Shown one piece after another: positions 40,733 to 50,510 of a stretch of 64,000 bases of DNA (the first letter of the stretch is position 1; every line of letters starts with the position of its first letter). The DNA lies in NCBI RefSeq assembly GCF_036013745.1, contig NZ_CP107880.1, positions 2,294,001 through 2,358,000 on the forward strand. The letters run 5' to 3'. Below the pieces are notes generated by a model. The model was not told the origin of the DNA. It worked only from the letters and a program-made list of their open reading frames with translations, and searched no databases. The DNA comes from Streptomyces sp. NBC_00483. Its GTDB lineage: Bacteria > Actinomycetota > Actinomycetes > Streptomycetales > Streptomycetaceae. A program made the translations under genes and the position numbers.

Positions 40733-41310
40733 CGTGCGGTGCCTTCCGTCGTGATCTTCGTTTTGATCATGTTGTTGATTGCGGTGACCCACTCCGCCTG
40801 CTCGGCGGCGTGGTCGGAGCGGAATCCCGAGTCGATCAGCTTGTCGCCGTGCGCCCAGGTGACGATCAGCAGGCCGCCCTCCGTGAGGACCTTGCCGGCG
40901 ATGCCCTTGTCGAGCCGGGCCTCGCGCAGCGCGTCCACGGGGACGAAGAAGTCCGTCGCTCCGGGACGTACGGCGGTCAGGCCCGCGTCGGTGAGCGTCA
41001 GCTCTACGCGGCTGCGGGTGCCGAGGCCGTGCGCCACGATGCGGTCGAGCCACTGCCCGGCGCTGGTGGAGCCGTGGTACCGGCCGCTCAGTTCCAGTTT
41101 CGCCGGGCCCTGCTCCGAAGGCGCGTCGGGCAGCGGCGGCAGGTCGCCCTGCAGGGTGCCGCGCCACTTCCAGCCCTGGCGCATCAGCCAGTAGACGAGC
41201 GCGATGAAGAGCAGCAGTCCGACGATCCAGCCGATCCGGTTCGGCCAGTCCGTCACCTCCGCCGACTTCTGTTCGGCAGCGAGGACAGCGAGTGGTTGCA
41301 GAGGTGTCAC
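40729..41310 (-). CDS. PH-like domain membrane protein inside the pyrimidine operon
   Basis: A 193-aa protein with one transmembrane helix near the N-terminus (about residues 27-45; [18 protein letters not shown]) followed by a cytosolic domain of about 130 residues resembling the bacterial PH-like fold ([20 protein letters not shown], then [20 protein letters not shown]). GTG start overlaps the pyrC stop by 4 bp and its own stop overlaps carA by 4 bp, so it is translated as part of the operon. As far as I recall, S. coelicolor has it in the same place. Its role in pyrimidine metabolism is unknown. Confidence 0.85.
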   Translation of the reverse strand: MTPLQPLAVLAAEQKSAEVTDWPNRIGWIVGLLLFIALVYWLMRQGWKWRGTLQGDLPPLPDAPSEQGPAKLELSGRYHGSTSAGQWLDRIVAHGLGTRSRVELTLTDAGLTAVRPGATDFFVPVDALREARLDKGIAGKVLTEGGLLIVTWAHGDKLIDSGFRSDHAAEQAEWVTAINNMIKTKITTEGTAR

Positions 41311-42596
41311 GCGAGCTTCCCGTCGGCGAGGGTGGCCTTGCCCCGCAGCCAGGTGTGGGTGACGCGCCCCGGCAGCTCACGGCCCTCGTACGGGGTGTTG
41401 CGGCTGCGGGAGGCGAAGCCCGCGGGGTCCACGTCACCACGGTAGTCGGCGTCGACGAGAACCAGGTTCGCGGGCTCACCTGCCGAGACGGGACGTCCAT
41501 GGCCGTGGGCCTGTCCGATCTCGGCGGGCTTCACGGACATCCGGTCGGCGACCCCGGCCCAGCTGAGCAGGCCCGTCTCGACCATCGTCTGCTGGACCAC
41601 GCTGAGCGCGGTCTCCAGGCCCACCATGCCCATGGCGGCGGCGGCCCACTCGCAGTCCTTGTCCTCGTGCGGGTGCGGGGCGTGGTCGGTGGCGACGATG
41701 TCGATCGTGCCGTCGGCCAGCGCCTCGCGCAGCGCCATGACGTCCTTCTCGGTACGCAGCGGCGGGTTGACCTTGTAGACCGGGTTGTACGAGCGCACCA
41801 TCTCGTCGGTGAGCAGGAGGTGGTGCGGGGTGACCTCGGCGGTGACGTCGATGCCGCGGGACTTGGCCCAGCGGACGATCTCGACGGAGCCGGCGGTCGA
41901 CAGGTGGCAGATGTGCACGCGGGAGCCGACGTGCTCGGCGAGCAGCACGTCGCGGGCGATGATCGACTCCTCGGCGACGGCGGGCCAGCCGCCGAGGCCG
42001 AGCTCGGCGGAGACGGTGCCCTCGTTCATCTCGGCGCCCTCGGTGAGGCGGGGCTCCTGCGCGTGCTGGGCGACGACGCCGCCGAAGGCCTTCACGTACT
42101 CCAGGGCGCGGCGCATGATCACGGCGTCGTGGACGCACTTGCCGTCGTCGGAGAAGACGGTGACGCCGGCGGCCGACTCGTGCATGGCGCCCAGCTCGGC
42201 GAGCTTGACGCCCTCCAGGCCGACGGTGACGGCGCCGATGGGCTGCACGTCGCAGTAGCCGTGCTCCTGGCCGAGCCGGTAGACCTGCTCGACGACGCCG
42301 GCGGTGTCGGCGACCGGGAACGTGTTGGCCATGGCGAACACGTTCGTGTAGCCACCGGAGGCGGCGGCCCGCGTGCCGGTCAGGACGGTCTCGGAGTCCT
42401 CGCGGCCGGGCTCGCGCAGGTGGGTGTGGAGGTCGACGAGGCCCGGCAGGAGGACCTTGCCCTCGGCCTCGACGACGGTCTCGACGCCCTCGGTGGACAG
42501 TCCGCTGCCGACCTCGGCGATCACGCCGCCGTCGATCAGCACGTCCTGCGGCTCGCCGCCGAGCACCTTCGCACCACGGATAAGGGTCTTGCTCAT
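41307..42596 (-). CDS. pyrC: Dihydroorotase
   Basis: A 429-aa type I dihydroorotase that cyclises carbamoyl-aspartate. Metal-site motifs are [20 protein letters not shown] (HxH), then [12 protein letters not shown] and [15 protein letters not shown] start at 42596, two bases after the pyrB stop. Confidence 0.96.
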   Translation of the reverse strand: MSKTLIRGAKVLGGEPQDVLIDGGVIAEVGSGLSTEGVETVVEAEGKVLLPGLVDLHTHLREPGREDSETVLTGTRAAASGGYTNVFAMANTFPVADTAGVVEQVYRLGQEHGYCDVQPIGAVTVGLEGVKLAELGAMHESAAGVTVFSDDGKCVHDAVIMRRALEYVKAFGGVVAQHAQEPRLTEGAEMNEGTVSAELGLGGWPAVAEESIIARDVLLAEHVGSRVHICHLSTAGSVEIVRWAKSRGIDVTAEVTPHHLLLTDEMVRSYNPVYKVNPPLRTEKDVMALREALADGTIDIVATDHAPHPHEDKDCEWAAAAMGMVGLETALSVVQQTMVETGLLSWAGVADRMSVKPAEIGQAHGHGRPVSAGEPANLVLVDADYRGDVDPAGFASRSRNTPYEGRELPGRVTHTWLRGKATLADGKLA

Positions 42597-42598
42597 TG

Positions 42599-43588
42599 TT
42601 ACTTCGTCTCCTCGGAACCGGTGGGGCGAGTGTGGCTGACGGCGGGCTCGTTGCCGCCGAGAAGCAGGTACAGGACGGCCATCCGCGTGTGCACGCCGTT
42701 GGCGACCTGCTCGATGACCGTGCAGCGGTCGGAGTCGGCGACCTCGGCGGTGATCTCCATGCCGCGGACCATCGGGCCGGGGTGCATCACGATGGAGTGC
42801 TCAGGCATCCGCGCCATGCGGTCGCCGTCCAGCCCGTAGCGGCGCGAGTACTCGCGCTCGGTCGGGAAGAACGCGGCGTTCATCCGCTCCCGCTGCACGC
42901 GCAGCATCATCACCGCGTCGGACTTGGTGAGGGTGGAGTCCAGGTCGTACGAGACCTCGCACGGCCAGGTCTCGACGCCGACCGGCACCAGGGTGGGCGG
43001 CGCGACGACGGTGACCTCGGCGCCGAGCGTGTGCAGCAGGTCGACGTTCGAGCGGGCGACGCGGCTGTGCAGCACGTCGCCGACGATCGTGACGCGCTTG
43101 CCGTCGAGGCCCTGGCCGATCCCGGCGTCGGGACCGATGAGGCGGCGGCGCATCGTGAAGGCGTCGAGCAGCGCCTGCGTGGGGTGCTGGTGGGTGCCGT
43201 CACCGGCGTTGATGACGGGCGCGTCGATCCAGCCGGAGGTGGCGAGCCGGTACGGGGCGCCGGACGCGCCGTGCCGGATGACGACGGCGTCGACGCCCAT
43301 GGCCTCGAGGGTCTGGGCGGTGTCCTTGAGGGACTCGCCCTTGGAGACGCTCGACCCCTTGGCGGCGAAGTTGATGACGTCGGCGGACAGGCGCTTCTCG
43401 GCGGCCTCGAACGAGATCCGCGTACGCGTCGAGTCCTCGAAGAACAGGTTGCAGATGGTCCGGCCGCGCAGCGCGGGCAGCTTCTTGATGGGCCGGTCGG
43501 CGACGCGGGCCATCTCCTCGGCGGTGTCGAGGATGAGTACGGCATCGTCGCGGGAGAGGTCGGCGGCCGAGATGAGGTGTCGCATCAT
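42599..43588 (-). CDS. pyrB: Aspartate carbamoyltransferase catalytic subunit
   Basis: A 329-aa enzyme joining carbamoyl phosphate and aspartate. Motifs are [54 protein letters not shown] and [14 protein letters not shown]. Start at the first of two tandem ATG codons (43588), with GGAG upstream. No pyrI regulatory subunit is present. pyrR lies about 100 bp upstream on the same strand. Confidence 0.96.
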   Translation of the reverse strand: MMRHLISAADLSRDDAVLILDTAEEMARVADRPIKKLPALRGRTICNLFFEDSTRTRISFEAAEKRLSADVINFAAKGSSVSKGESLKDTAQTLEAMGVDAVVIRHGASGAPYRLATSGWIDAPVINAGDGTHQHPTQALLDAFTMRRRLIGPDAGIGQGLDGKRVTIVGDVLHSRVARSNVDLLHTLGAEVTVVAPPTLVPVGVETWPCEVSYDLDSTLTKSDAVMMLRVQRERMNAAFFPTEREYSRRYGLDGDRMARMPEHSIVMHPGPMVRGMEITAEVADSDRCTVIEQVANGVHTRMAVLYLLLGGNEPAVSHTRPTGSEETK

Positions 43589-43690
43589 CTGGGGTGCTCC
43601 GTAAGGCAGTTCAGGAGATTCAGGACATACGGGCGCGCGAGGGCACACCTGTCGGGCCGTACGCGTGCGCGCGCACGGCAGGAAGGGGTG

Positions 43691-44295
<605 letters not shown>

Positions 44296-44417
44296 CGGAC
44301 CTTAAAGGACGTCGGATTTGCGTCGTCAACACTACCAGCCCCCACAACATCGCTGATCACCCGCCTGGAGGTGCGAGACCGCGGAATTCACGAGAAGGTC
44401 GGTACGGACCATTCGGC

Positions 44418-44447
44418 TTGACGCGGCCAAGTAACGCTGCGTAACCT
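44418..44447 (+). promoter_or_regulatory. bldD promoter with BldD box
   Basis: TTGACG (44418-44423) and TAACCT (44442-44447) are 18 bp apart and fit a sigma-70-type promoter. TAACGCTGCGTAA at 44432-44444 matches the BldD consensus TNACNCWGNGTNA at every defined position, so BldD binding would cover the promoter and repress it. BldD autoregulation is established in S. coelicolor. Confidence 0.8.
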
Positions 44448-44506
44448 CACAGTGAGTTACAGCCACGCGGCGCAGCCGCTTAGTGATGCAGTGTCCGGGG
44501 AGCTAT

Positions 44507-45007
44507 ATGTCCAGCGAATACGCCAAACAGCTCGGGGCGAAGCTCCGCGCGATCCGTACCCAGCAGGGCCTTTCCCTCCACGGTGTCGAGGAGAAGTCCC
44601 AGGGACGCTGGAAGGCGGTCGTGGTGGGGTCGTACGAGCGCGGCGACCGTGCCGTGACCGTGCAGCGTCTCGCCGAACTGGCGGACTTCTACGGCGTGCC
44701 GGTGCAGGAACTGTTGCCGGGCACCACCCCGGGTGGCGCCGCCGAGCCGCCGCCGAAGCTGCGCCTCGACCTGGAGCGTCTGGCCCACGTGCCGCCGGAG
44801 AAGGCGGGCCCGCTGCAGCGTTACGCCGCCACGATCCAGTCGCAGCGCGGTGACTACAACGGCAAGGTGCTGTCGATCCGCCAGGACGACCTGCGCACCC
44901 TCGCCGTCATCTACGACCAGTCGCCCTCGGTCCTGACCGAGCAGCTGATCAGCTGGGGCGTGCTCGACGCGGACGCGCGTCGCGCGGTGGCGCACGACGA
45001 CGTCTGA
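44507..45007 (+). CDS. bldD: Developmental master repressor BldD
   Basis: A 166-aa regulator with an N-terminal XRE-type HTH domain (about residues 8-70; LRAIRTQQGLSLHGVEEKS, SYERGDRAVTVQRLAEL) and a C-terminal cyclic-di-GMP-binding domain. The two-part ligand motif is intact: Arg114-Gly-Asp116, eight residues, then Arg125-Gln-Asp-Asp128. ATG at 44507 with GGGGAG. Tetrameric c-di-GMP drives BldD dimerisation and repression of sporulation genes. A strong hairpin follows the gene. Confidence 0.98.
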   Translation: MSSEYAKQLGAKLRAIRTQQGLSLHGVEEKSQGRWKAVVVGSYERGDRAVTVQRLAELADFYGVPVQELLPGTTPGGAAEPPPKLRLDLERLAHVPPEKAGPLQRYAATIQSQRGDYNGKVLSIRQDDLRTLAVIYDQSPSVLTEQLISWGVLDADARRAVAHDDV

Positions 45008-45038
45008 TTCCGGCCACGCGCCGCAGAAACGTCACAGC

Positions 45039-45076
45039 CCTGAGGGGGCGGAGCGATTGGGCTCCGCCCCCTCAGG
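45039..45076. terminator. Terminator after bldD
   Basis: CCTGAGGGGGCGGAGC pairs with GCTCCGCCCCCTCAGG around a short loop, 32 bp after the bldD stop; it can also serve the convergent PLP-enzyme gene. Confidence 0.9.
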
Positions 45077-45143
45077 CGTTTCCGGGGCCTGCCCAGTGCG
45101 TTCCCTCCGGTGTTTCCGAGCCCCGGTGCGTTCCCTCAGTCCC

Positions 45144-46586
45144 TCAGGTCCGGAAGAGCCGCCCGATCACTTCGGGCAGCAGGCGCGCGCTCAGTCGCGG
45201 CGGGAGCTCCTGGAGCACCGCGAGCACGGGAGCCATCCGCTCCGGCAGCCTGCCGCCCTCGCCCACCCCGGCGAGCGCGAGCGCGATCTCGACCTCCTCC
45301 GAGGTCAGCGCGTCCGGATCCAGCGTGGCCGCGGCCTCGACGACCTCGGGATCCACCCGAACGGGCCCCAGCTCGCGGGCCCGTTCCACCGCTTTCTCCA
45401 GCTCGGCAAGCAACATCCGCGCCGTCTCCTGTTGCGCGACCGCCGCGGTCACCGTCAGATGCAGCGTGGCCGGCGAGGCCCCGAACGCCGGCTGCGGCTG
45501 CAGATACCAACCGCTCCCCCGCAGCTCGTCCGCCACCACGAAGACATCGATGTCCGGGTCGTCGGAGGCCACGGCGATCAGGGAGGCCTCGGGCCGCGCG
45601 GCGAGCCGCAGACCGCCGATCCGTTCGACACCGTCAGCGAGCGCGCGGGTCGTCCGGTGTACGCGCGTCGACAGCACCGCGTAACCCTCGGCGCCGACGC
45701 GCTCCGTCACCGCCCAGGCCGCCGCGAGGGGCCCGGCCGACTTGGTGCCCTGGAGCGTGGAGTTGACCACGGGGTAGCCGGGCCAGGCGGCGTGCGCGAA
45801 CCAGCCGTGGCGGCGCAGCCCCGCGTCGCGGAACAGGAGCAGCGAGGCGCCCTTCGCCGTGTACGCGTATTTGTGCAGGTCGACGGAGAGCGACGTCACG
45901 CCGGGGACGGACAGGTCGAACTCCGGGACGTCCGGTACGTCCTGCCCCTGTCGCGCGGCGTGCCGCAGATGCCCCAGGTACCACCCGCCGATGCACGCGT
46001 CGACGTGGCACAGCACCCCGCGCCGCTCCGCCTCCCGCGCCACCTCGACGACCGGGTCGATGACCCCGTGCGCGTACGAGGGGGCGGAGACGACGACCAG
46101 GGCGGTGCGCTCGGAGATCGCCGCGGCCATGTCGGCCGGGCGCACCTTGAAGGTGTCCGGGTCGACGGGGACGCTCACCACGCGCAGGCCGAAGAGCTCG
46201 GCGGCCTTGTGGAAGGCGGCGTGCGCCGTCTCCGGCAGCACGAGTTCGGGCTCGGTCACCCCGCGCTCCTTGCGGGCGTACTGACGCGCGGTCAGGACGG
46301 CGAGCAGGCAGCTCTCGGTGCCGCCGCTGGTGAACGTGCCGGCGCTGCCGCCGAGCAGCGCGGTGCCGCGCCGCACCAGGTCGTTCTCCAGCTCCACGAC
46401 GCTCGGGAACGCCGTCATGTCGAGCCCGTTGACCCCGGCGAAGGCGGCCTGCGCGGCGTTCGCGAGTTCGTCGAGGCCCTCGAGCCCGGAGTCGTAGACG
46501 TACGCCATGGTGCGCCCGCCGTGTACCGGCAGGTCGCCCGCGCGCAGTGCGGTCAGCCGCGCCAGGATCGGATCGTCGGTCGTCAT
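45144..46586 (-). CDS. PLP-dependent lyase/decarboxylase, sphingosine-1-phosphate lyase-like
   Basis: A 480-aa fold-type I PLP enzyme of the group II decarboxylase clan. GTFTSGGTESCLLAVLTARQ (phosphate binding), HVDACIGGWYLGH (residues 194-206; PLP ring contact) and SVDLHKYAYTAKGAS with Lys239 as the probable Schiff-base lysine are closest to S1P lyase (HVDACxGGF and DTHKY in that family). Aspartate or glutamate decarboxylase-like activity is an alternative. Its ATG overlaps the transporter stop by 4 bp (ATGA). The two genes sit between bldD and nusB, where I recall no such genes in S. coelicolor. Confidence 0.75.
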   Translation of the reverse strand: MTTDDPILARLTALRAGDLPVHGGRTMAYVYDSGLEGLDELANAAQAAFAGVNGLDMTAFPSVVELENDLVRRGTALLGGSAGTFTSGGTESCLLAVLTARQYARKERGVTEPELVLPETAHAAFHKAAELFGLRVVSVPVDPDTFKVRPADMAAAISERTALVVVSAPSYAHGVIDPVVEVAREAERRGVLCHVDACIGGWYLGHLRHAARQGQDVPDVPEFDLSVPGVTSLSVDLHKYAYTAKGASLLLFRDAGLRRHGWFAHAAWPGYPVVNSTLQGTKSAGPLAAAWAVTERVGAEGYAVLSTRVHRTTRALADGVERIGGLRLAARPEASLIAVASDDPDIDVFVVADELRGSGWYLQPQPAFGASPATLHLTVTAAVAQQETARMLLAELEKAVERARELGPVRVDPEVVEAAATLDPDALTSEEVEIALALAGVGEGGRLPERMAPVLAVLQELPPRLSARLLPEVIGRLFRT

Positions 46587-48058
46587 GCGGACTCCTCGTC
46601 TCGCTGGGTGGGCTCTGGGTGCTCGCCGGGCGCGAGGGACTCGTCGAAGTCGGCGCGCAGGCGGATCAGTTCGGACTCGGTGAGGCGGTACCTGGCCAGC
46701 AGCGGGAGGCTCAGCGCGAGCAGCAGGGCGGGCAGTGCGCCGAAGCCGATGACGATCGCGGTCAGCGCCGAGCCGGGCTGCGCGACGCGGTCGGTGGCAT
46801 CGGACGAGACGAACCCGCCCAGCGCGAGGACGAGCCCGAACAGGCCGGGGCCCAGGGCGAGTCCGAGTGTCTCACCGGCGGTCCACAGGCCGGTGAAGAC
46901 TCCGGCCCTGCGCCGCCCGCTGGTGTAGGCGTCCGCGGCGATCGCGTCGCCGAGCATCGCGAGCGGCAGCATCTGCATGCCCGCATACCCGACGCCCGCC
47001 ACGGCCACGGCTACGTAGACCAGCGTCGTCGGCAGTTCACGTCCCACGGCGGCGCCGAGCGCCCCCAGCAGGAAGCAGACGGAAGCCCCGACTGCCGCGT
47101 TCCGCTTGCCCGTTCGGCGGCCCATGGCCAGCCACAGGGGCATCGCGAGGAGCGACGGCACGATGAGGCAGGCGAACAGCACGGTGGTGGCGCTCGGCCG
47201 GCCGAGGATGTACGTCGCGAAGTACTGGGTACCGGCGAGCATCAGGCCGGACGCGGCGGCCTGCACGACGTACGCGCCGAACAACCAGCCGAAGGGCGCG
47301 TTGCCCCGGGCGGCGCGCAGCTGCGCGCGCAGACTCGACTCGCTGGTTGTACGTATGACGTCCGCCGGTGCTGGTGTGGCGTCACGCGTTGTACGTATGA
47401 CGTCCCGCGTATTACGTATAACGCTGGGCGCTCCCGCCGTGGCGAGCACGGCGGCCAGCATGCCCACGGCGAGCAGCCCGCCGATCACCACGCCCATCAG
47501 GCGGTATCCGCCCGCACTCCCCCGGTCGTCGCCGGTGGCGCCCGCGAGGATCGGGGCGAGGGAGCCGGACAGCAGGATGGCCACGGCGAGGAAGGCGACC
47601 CGCCAGGCCATGACCCGGGCCCGTTCGTCCGGATCACCCGTGAGTTCCGCGGGCAGGGCGACGTACGGGACCTGGAAGCAGGCGTACGCGGAGGCGCTGA
47701 GCAGGAACAGGACGGCCACGTACGCGGCGGCGGGTCCGCCTTCGAGGCCGGCGGGGGCAGCGAACATGCCCGCGAAGCAGACCGGCAGGGTGAACGCGCC
47801 GAGCAGCATCCAGGAGCGGCGCGGGCCGAGGCGCGAGCGGGTGCTGCGGTCGGAGCGACCGCCGACCCACGGGTTGAACAGCACGTCCCAGGCCTTGGGC
47901 AGGAAGACGAGCAGCCCGGCCAGTCCCGCTCCGACGCCGAGCACGTCGGTCAGGTAGTACAGCAGCAACAGGCCCGGGACCGTGCCGAAGGTTCCGGTGG
48001 CGAGGGAGCCGAGCCCGTAGCCGATGCGCACGCGCGCGGGGAGGCCTGTCGGTGACAT
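46583..48058 (-). CDS. GPH-type (MelB-like) cation symporter, MFS superfamily
   Basis: A 491-aa membrane protein with about 12 TM segments. The N-terminal region IGYGLGSLATGTFGTVPGLL and DVLFNPWVGGRSDRSTRSRL match the glycoside-pentoside-hexuronide:cation symporters. The central cytoplasmic loop (about residues 218-240) contains repeats of Asp-Val-Ile-Arg-Thr-Thr, encoded by repeated GTACGTATGACGT elements. It is coupled to the PLP enzyme by a 4-bp overlap, which implies import or export of that enzyme's substrate or product. ATG start at 48058. Confidence 0.82.
   Translation of the reverse strand: MSPTGLPARVRIGYGLGSLATGTFGTVPGLLLLYYLTDVLGVGAGLAGLLVFLPKAWDVLFNPWVGGRSDRSTRSRLGPRRSWMLLGAFTLPVCFAGMFAAPAGLEGGPAAAYVAVLFLLSASAYACFQVPYVALPAELTGDPDERARVMAWRVAFLAVAILLSGSLAPILAGATGDDRGSAGGYRLMGVVIGGLLAVGMLAAVLATAGAPSVIRNTRDVIRTTRDATPAPADVIRTTSESSLRAQLRAARGNAPFGWLFGAYVVQAAASGLMLAGTQYFATYILGRPSATTVLFACLIVPSLLAMPLWLAMGRRTGKRNAAVGASVCFLLGALGAAVGRELPTTLVYVAVAVAGVGYAGMQMLPLAMLGDAIAADAYTSGRRRAGVFTGLWTAGETLGLALGPGLFGLVLALGGFVSSDATDRVAQPGSALTAIVIGFGALPALLLALSLPLLARYRLTESELIRLRADFDESLAPGEHPEPTQRDEESA
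47347..47428. repeat. Repeated TTGTACGTATGACGTCC elements inside the transporter gene
   Basis: An exact 17-mer occurs at 47347-47363 and 47389-47405, 42 bp apart, and a diverged copy (ATTACGTATAACG) starts at 47411. All fall in the central loop codons. Each contains the palindrome TACGTA. Confidence 0.85.
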
Positions 48059-48094
48059 GACCAGAACCTAATGAAGATCCCCGGAAACGCACCA

Positions 48095-48133
48095 GGCCCG
48101 GAGCAGAACATTGTTCATGTTCTGCTCCGGGCC
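48095..48133. terminator. Terminator after nusB
   Basis: GGCCCGGAGCAGAACAT pairs perfectly over 17 bp with ATGTTCTGCTCCGGGCC around a TGTTC loop. It lies between the nusB stop and the transporter start. Confidence 0.92.
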
Positions 48134-48164
48134 CGTGGAACGGTGCTGCGCTCGGCGGCGGGGC

Positions 48165-48599
48165 TCAGGCCTCGTCGCGACGCAGGGACGACTTCAGGTC
48201 CTTGAAGCGACCCAACAGTCCGTTGATGAACGCCGGTGACTCGTCGGTGGAGAACTCCTTGGCCAGCTGAACGGCCTCGTCGATCACCACGGCGTCCGGG
48301 GTCCCGTCGACCCAGACCAGCTCATAGGCGCCGAGCCGCACGATGTTGCGGTCGACGACCGGCATCCGGTCAAGGGTCCACCCGACGGAGTACTGCGAGA
48401 TGAGCTCGTCGATCCGGGACGCCTGCTTGGCGTACCCCTCGACCAGCTCCATCGTGTACTCGCTGACCGGGGGCTGCCGCGTGTCACTGCGGGAGTGCCG
48501 GATCCAGTCCGCGAGAACCGTCAGGACGTCGGCGCCGCGCTGGTCTGCCTCGAAGAGGATCTGAAAGGCGCGCTTGCGGGCCGTATTACGGGCAGCCAC
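48165..48599 (-). CDS. nusB: Transcription antitermination factor NusB
   Basis: A 144-aa all-helical RNA-binding protein for rRNA antitermination and 30S assembly. Family sequence: ARNTARKRAFQILFEADQRG at the start and DAVVIDEAVQLAKEFSTDES with FINGLLGRF at the end. GTG start at 48599, two bases after the efp stop, so translation is probably coupled to efp. A strong hairpin follows. Confidence 0.95.
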   Translation of the reverse strand: MAARNTARKRAFQILFEADQRGADVLTVLADWIRHSRSDTRQPPVSEYTMELVEGYAKQASRIDELISQYSVGWTLDRMPVVDRNIVRLGAYELVWVDGTPDAVVIDEAVQLAKEFSTDESPAFINGLLGRFKDLKSSLRRDEA

Positions 48600-48601
48600 G
48601 G

Positions 48602-49168
48602 TTAGCTGTTCACCCGGCCGAGGTAGTCGCTGGAGCGGGTGTCGACCTTGATCTTCTCACCCGTGGTGACGAAGAGCGGCACGTTGATCTGGTGGCCGGT
48701 CTCCAGGATGGCGGGCTTGGTGCCGCCGGTGGAGCGGTCGCCCTGGACGCCCGGCTCGGTCTCCTTGATGACCAGCTCGACGGCGGCCGGCAGCTCGACG
48801 AAGAGCACCTCGCCCTCGTGCTGGGCGACCGTGGCCTCGAAGCCCTCGATCAGGAAGTTGGCGGCGTCACCGACGGCCTTGCGGTCGACGTGCAGCTGGT
48901 CGTACGTCTGCATGTCCATGAAGACGAAGTAGTCGCCGTCCATGTACGAGAACTGCATGTCGCGCTTGTCAATGGTGGCCGTGTCGACCTTGACGCCGGC
49001 GTTGAACGTCTTGTCGACGACCTTGCCGGAGAGCACGTTCTTGAGCTTGGTGCGCACGAAGGCAGGGCCCTTGCCGGGCTTGACGTGCTGGAACTCGACG
49101 ACGGACCAGAGCTGGCCCCCGTCGAGCTTGAGCACCAGGCCGTTCTTGAGGTCGTTCGTGGAAGCCAC
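48602..49168 (-). CDS. efp: Elongation factor P
   Basis: A 188-aa three-domain tRNA-mimic that rescues ribosomes stalled on proline runs. It begins [20 protein letters not shown] and has the tip loop [19 protein letters not shown], whose KPGKG lysine is the usual functional position, and a C-terminal [15 protein letters not shown] start at 49168 with CAGGAG. Between the M24-fold gene and nusB in one operon. Confidence 0.96.
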   Translation of the reverse strand: MASTNDLKNGLVLKLDGGQLWSVVEFQHVKPGKGPAFVRTKLKNVLSGKVVDKTFNAGVKVDTATIDKRDMQFSYMDGDYFVFMDMQTYDQLHVDRKAVGDAANFLIEGFEATVAQHEGEVLFVELPAAVELVIKETEPGVQGDRSTGGTKPAILETGHQINVPLFVTTGEKIKVDTRSSDYLGRVNS

Positions 49169-49229
49169 GGTTGCGGAATCTCCTGGACTGACGTGGACGA
49201 CCCAGGGGCACGCGAGCAGCCTTTGCGGG

Positions 49230-50348
49230 CTAGAGCGCGAGCAGCTCCTTGGTCGTGATGGTGAGTAGCTCGGGTCCGCCGTCCGCCTCGGGGCGGACGA
49301 CGAGCGTGTCATCGATCCGGACGCCGCCCCGACCCGGGAGGTGGACCCCCGGCTCGACGGTGACCGGCACACAAGTGTCCAGTTTACCCATGGCTGCGGG
49401 GGCCAACTGCGGGTCCTCGTCGATTTCGAGTCCCACACCGTGTCCGGTCAGCGGCGCGAGCCCGTCACCATACCCTGCCGCGTCCAGGACGTGACGGGCG
49501 GCCCGGTCCACTTCGCGGCACTCGACGCCCGGCGCCAGGCTCTCCCGGGCGGCCCTCTGGGCGGCGAAGACGAGGTCGTACAGCTCGATCTGCCAGTCCG
49601 CGGGCGAGGTTCCGATGACGAACGTACGGCCGATCTCACAGCGGTAGCCGCGGTACGTCGCGCCCAGGCACACGGAGAGGAAATCACCCTCCTCGACCCG
49701 GCGGTCGGTGGGCCGGTGGGCCACCCGCCCCGAGTTCGGGCCCGTGCCCACGGAGGTGGGGAAGGCGGCACCGTCGGCGCCGTGGTCGACAAGTCGACGT
49801 TCCAGTTCGAGGGAGAGGTGCCGCTCCGTTCGGCCGACGAGGATGGACTCGAGCAGCTCACCGAGCGCCTGGTCGGCGATCTCTGCCGCTATCCGCAGAC
49901 AGGAGATCTCCTCCTCGTCCTTGACGAGGCGGAGCTGCTCGACCCCGCTGTTGAGGTCCAGCAGACGGAGCCGGGGTGCCACGGAGCCGACCGCACGGTG
50001 CCGGGCCACCGTCAGGTGGTGCTCCTCGACGGCGAGCGAGTCGGCCCCGCGGGCCGCGGCCACGTCCGCGGCGGCGACGGCCGGGTCCCCCGCGGGCACG
50101 TCCAGGACCTGTACCCGCAGCGCTTCGTCGAGCCGGCCGTCGGCGGGTTCCTCGCTGGGCGCTCGCGCGCACAGCAGGAGGTCGTCACCGCCGCCGAGGT
50201 CCCGGCCCAGCAGGAGGACGGCGCCGTGCGGTGCCGTTCCCGCCAGGTAGCGGACGTTGGCGGGCCGCGAGACGAGGGCGGCCGCGCTGCCGCCCGCCGT
50301 AGCGCGCTCTCTGAGCCGGTCCCGTCGGGCCGCGTGCACCTCTGCCAT
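49230..50348 (-). CDS. M24-family (aminopeptidase P-like) protein with altered metal ligands
   Basis: A 372-aa pita-bread-fold protein with an N-terminal creatinase-like domain (about residues 1-130) and a C-terminal M24 domain. The usual five ligands (Asp, Asp, His, Glu, Glu) are only partly kept: the first Asp position reads SVCLGATY, the second reads RCEIGRTF (Glu), His is kept in [15 protein letters not shown], Glu is kept in TVEPG, and the last reads RIDDTL (Asp). It may be a divergent peptidase or a non-peptidase. It heads the run to efp and nusB. The IS110-family element ends about 150 bp upstream of its start. Confidence 0.8.
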   Translation of the reverse strand: MAEVHAARRDRLRERATAGGSAAALVSRPANVRYLAGTAPHGAVLLLGRDLGGGDDLLLCARAPSEEPADGRLDEALRVQVLDVPAGDPAVAAADVAAARGADSLAVEEHHLTVARHRAVGSVAPRLRLLDLNSGVEQLRLVKDEEEISCLRIAAEIADQALGELLESILVGRTERHLSLELERRLVDHGADGAAFPTSVGTGPNSGRVAHRPTDRRVEEGDFLSVCLGATYRGYRCEIGRTFVIGTSPADWQIELYDLVFAAQRAARESLAPGVECREVDRAARHVLDAAGYGDGLAPLTGHGVGLEIDEDPQLAPAAMGKLDTCVPVTVEPGVHLPGRGGVRIDDTLVVRPEADGGPELLTITTKELLAL

Positions 50349-50510
50349 GACGCGAGCGTACGAGCGGGCACGGGTGACGGCCGTCCAAGCGCGTCCGGAC
50401 GGGTCCCTCCGGGGGTGGGGGGTACGCGGGTGGGCTGGTGCCGGGGGTGGTGCGCGAGGGCGGCGGGGGTGAGGGGTGAGCCGTGCCGGGGGGTGCCTCT
50501 ATGTCCTTCG

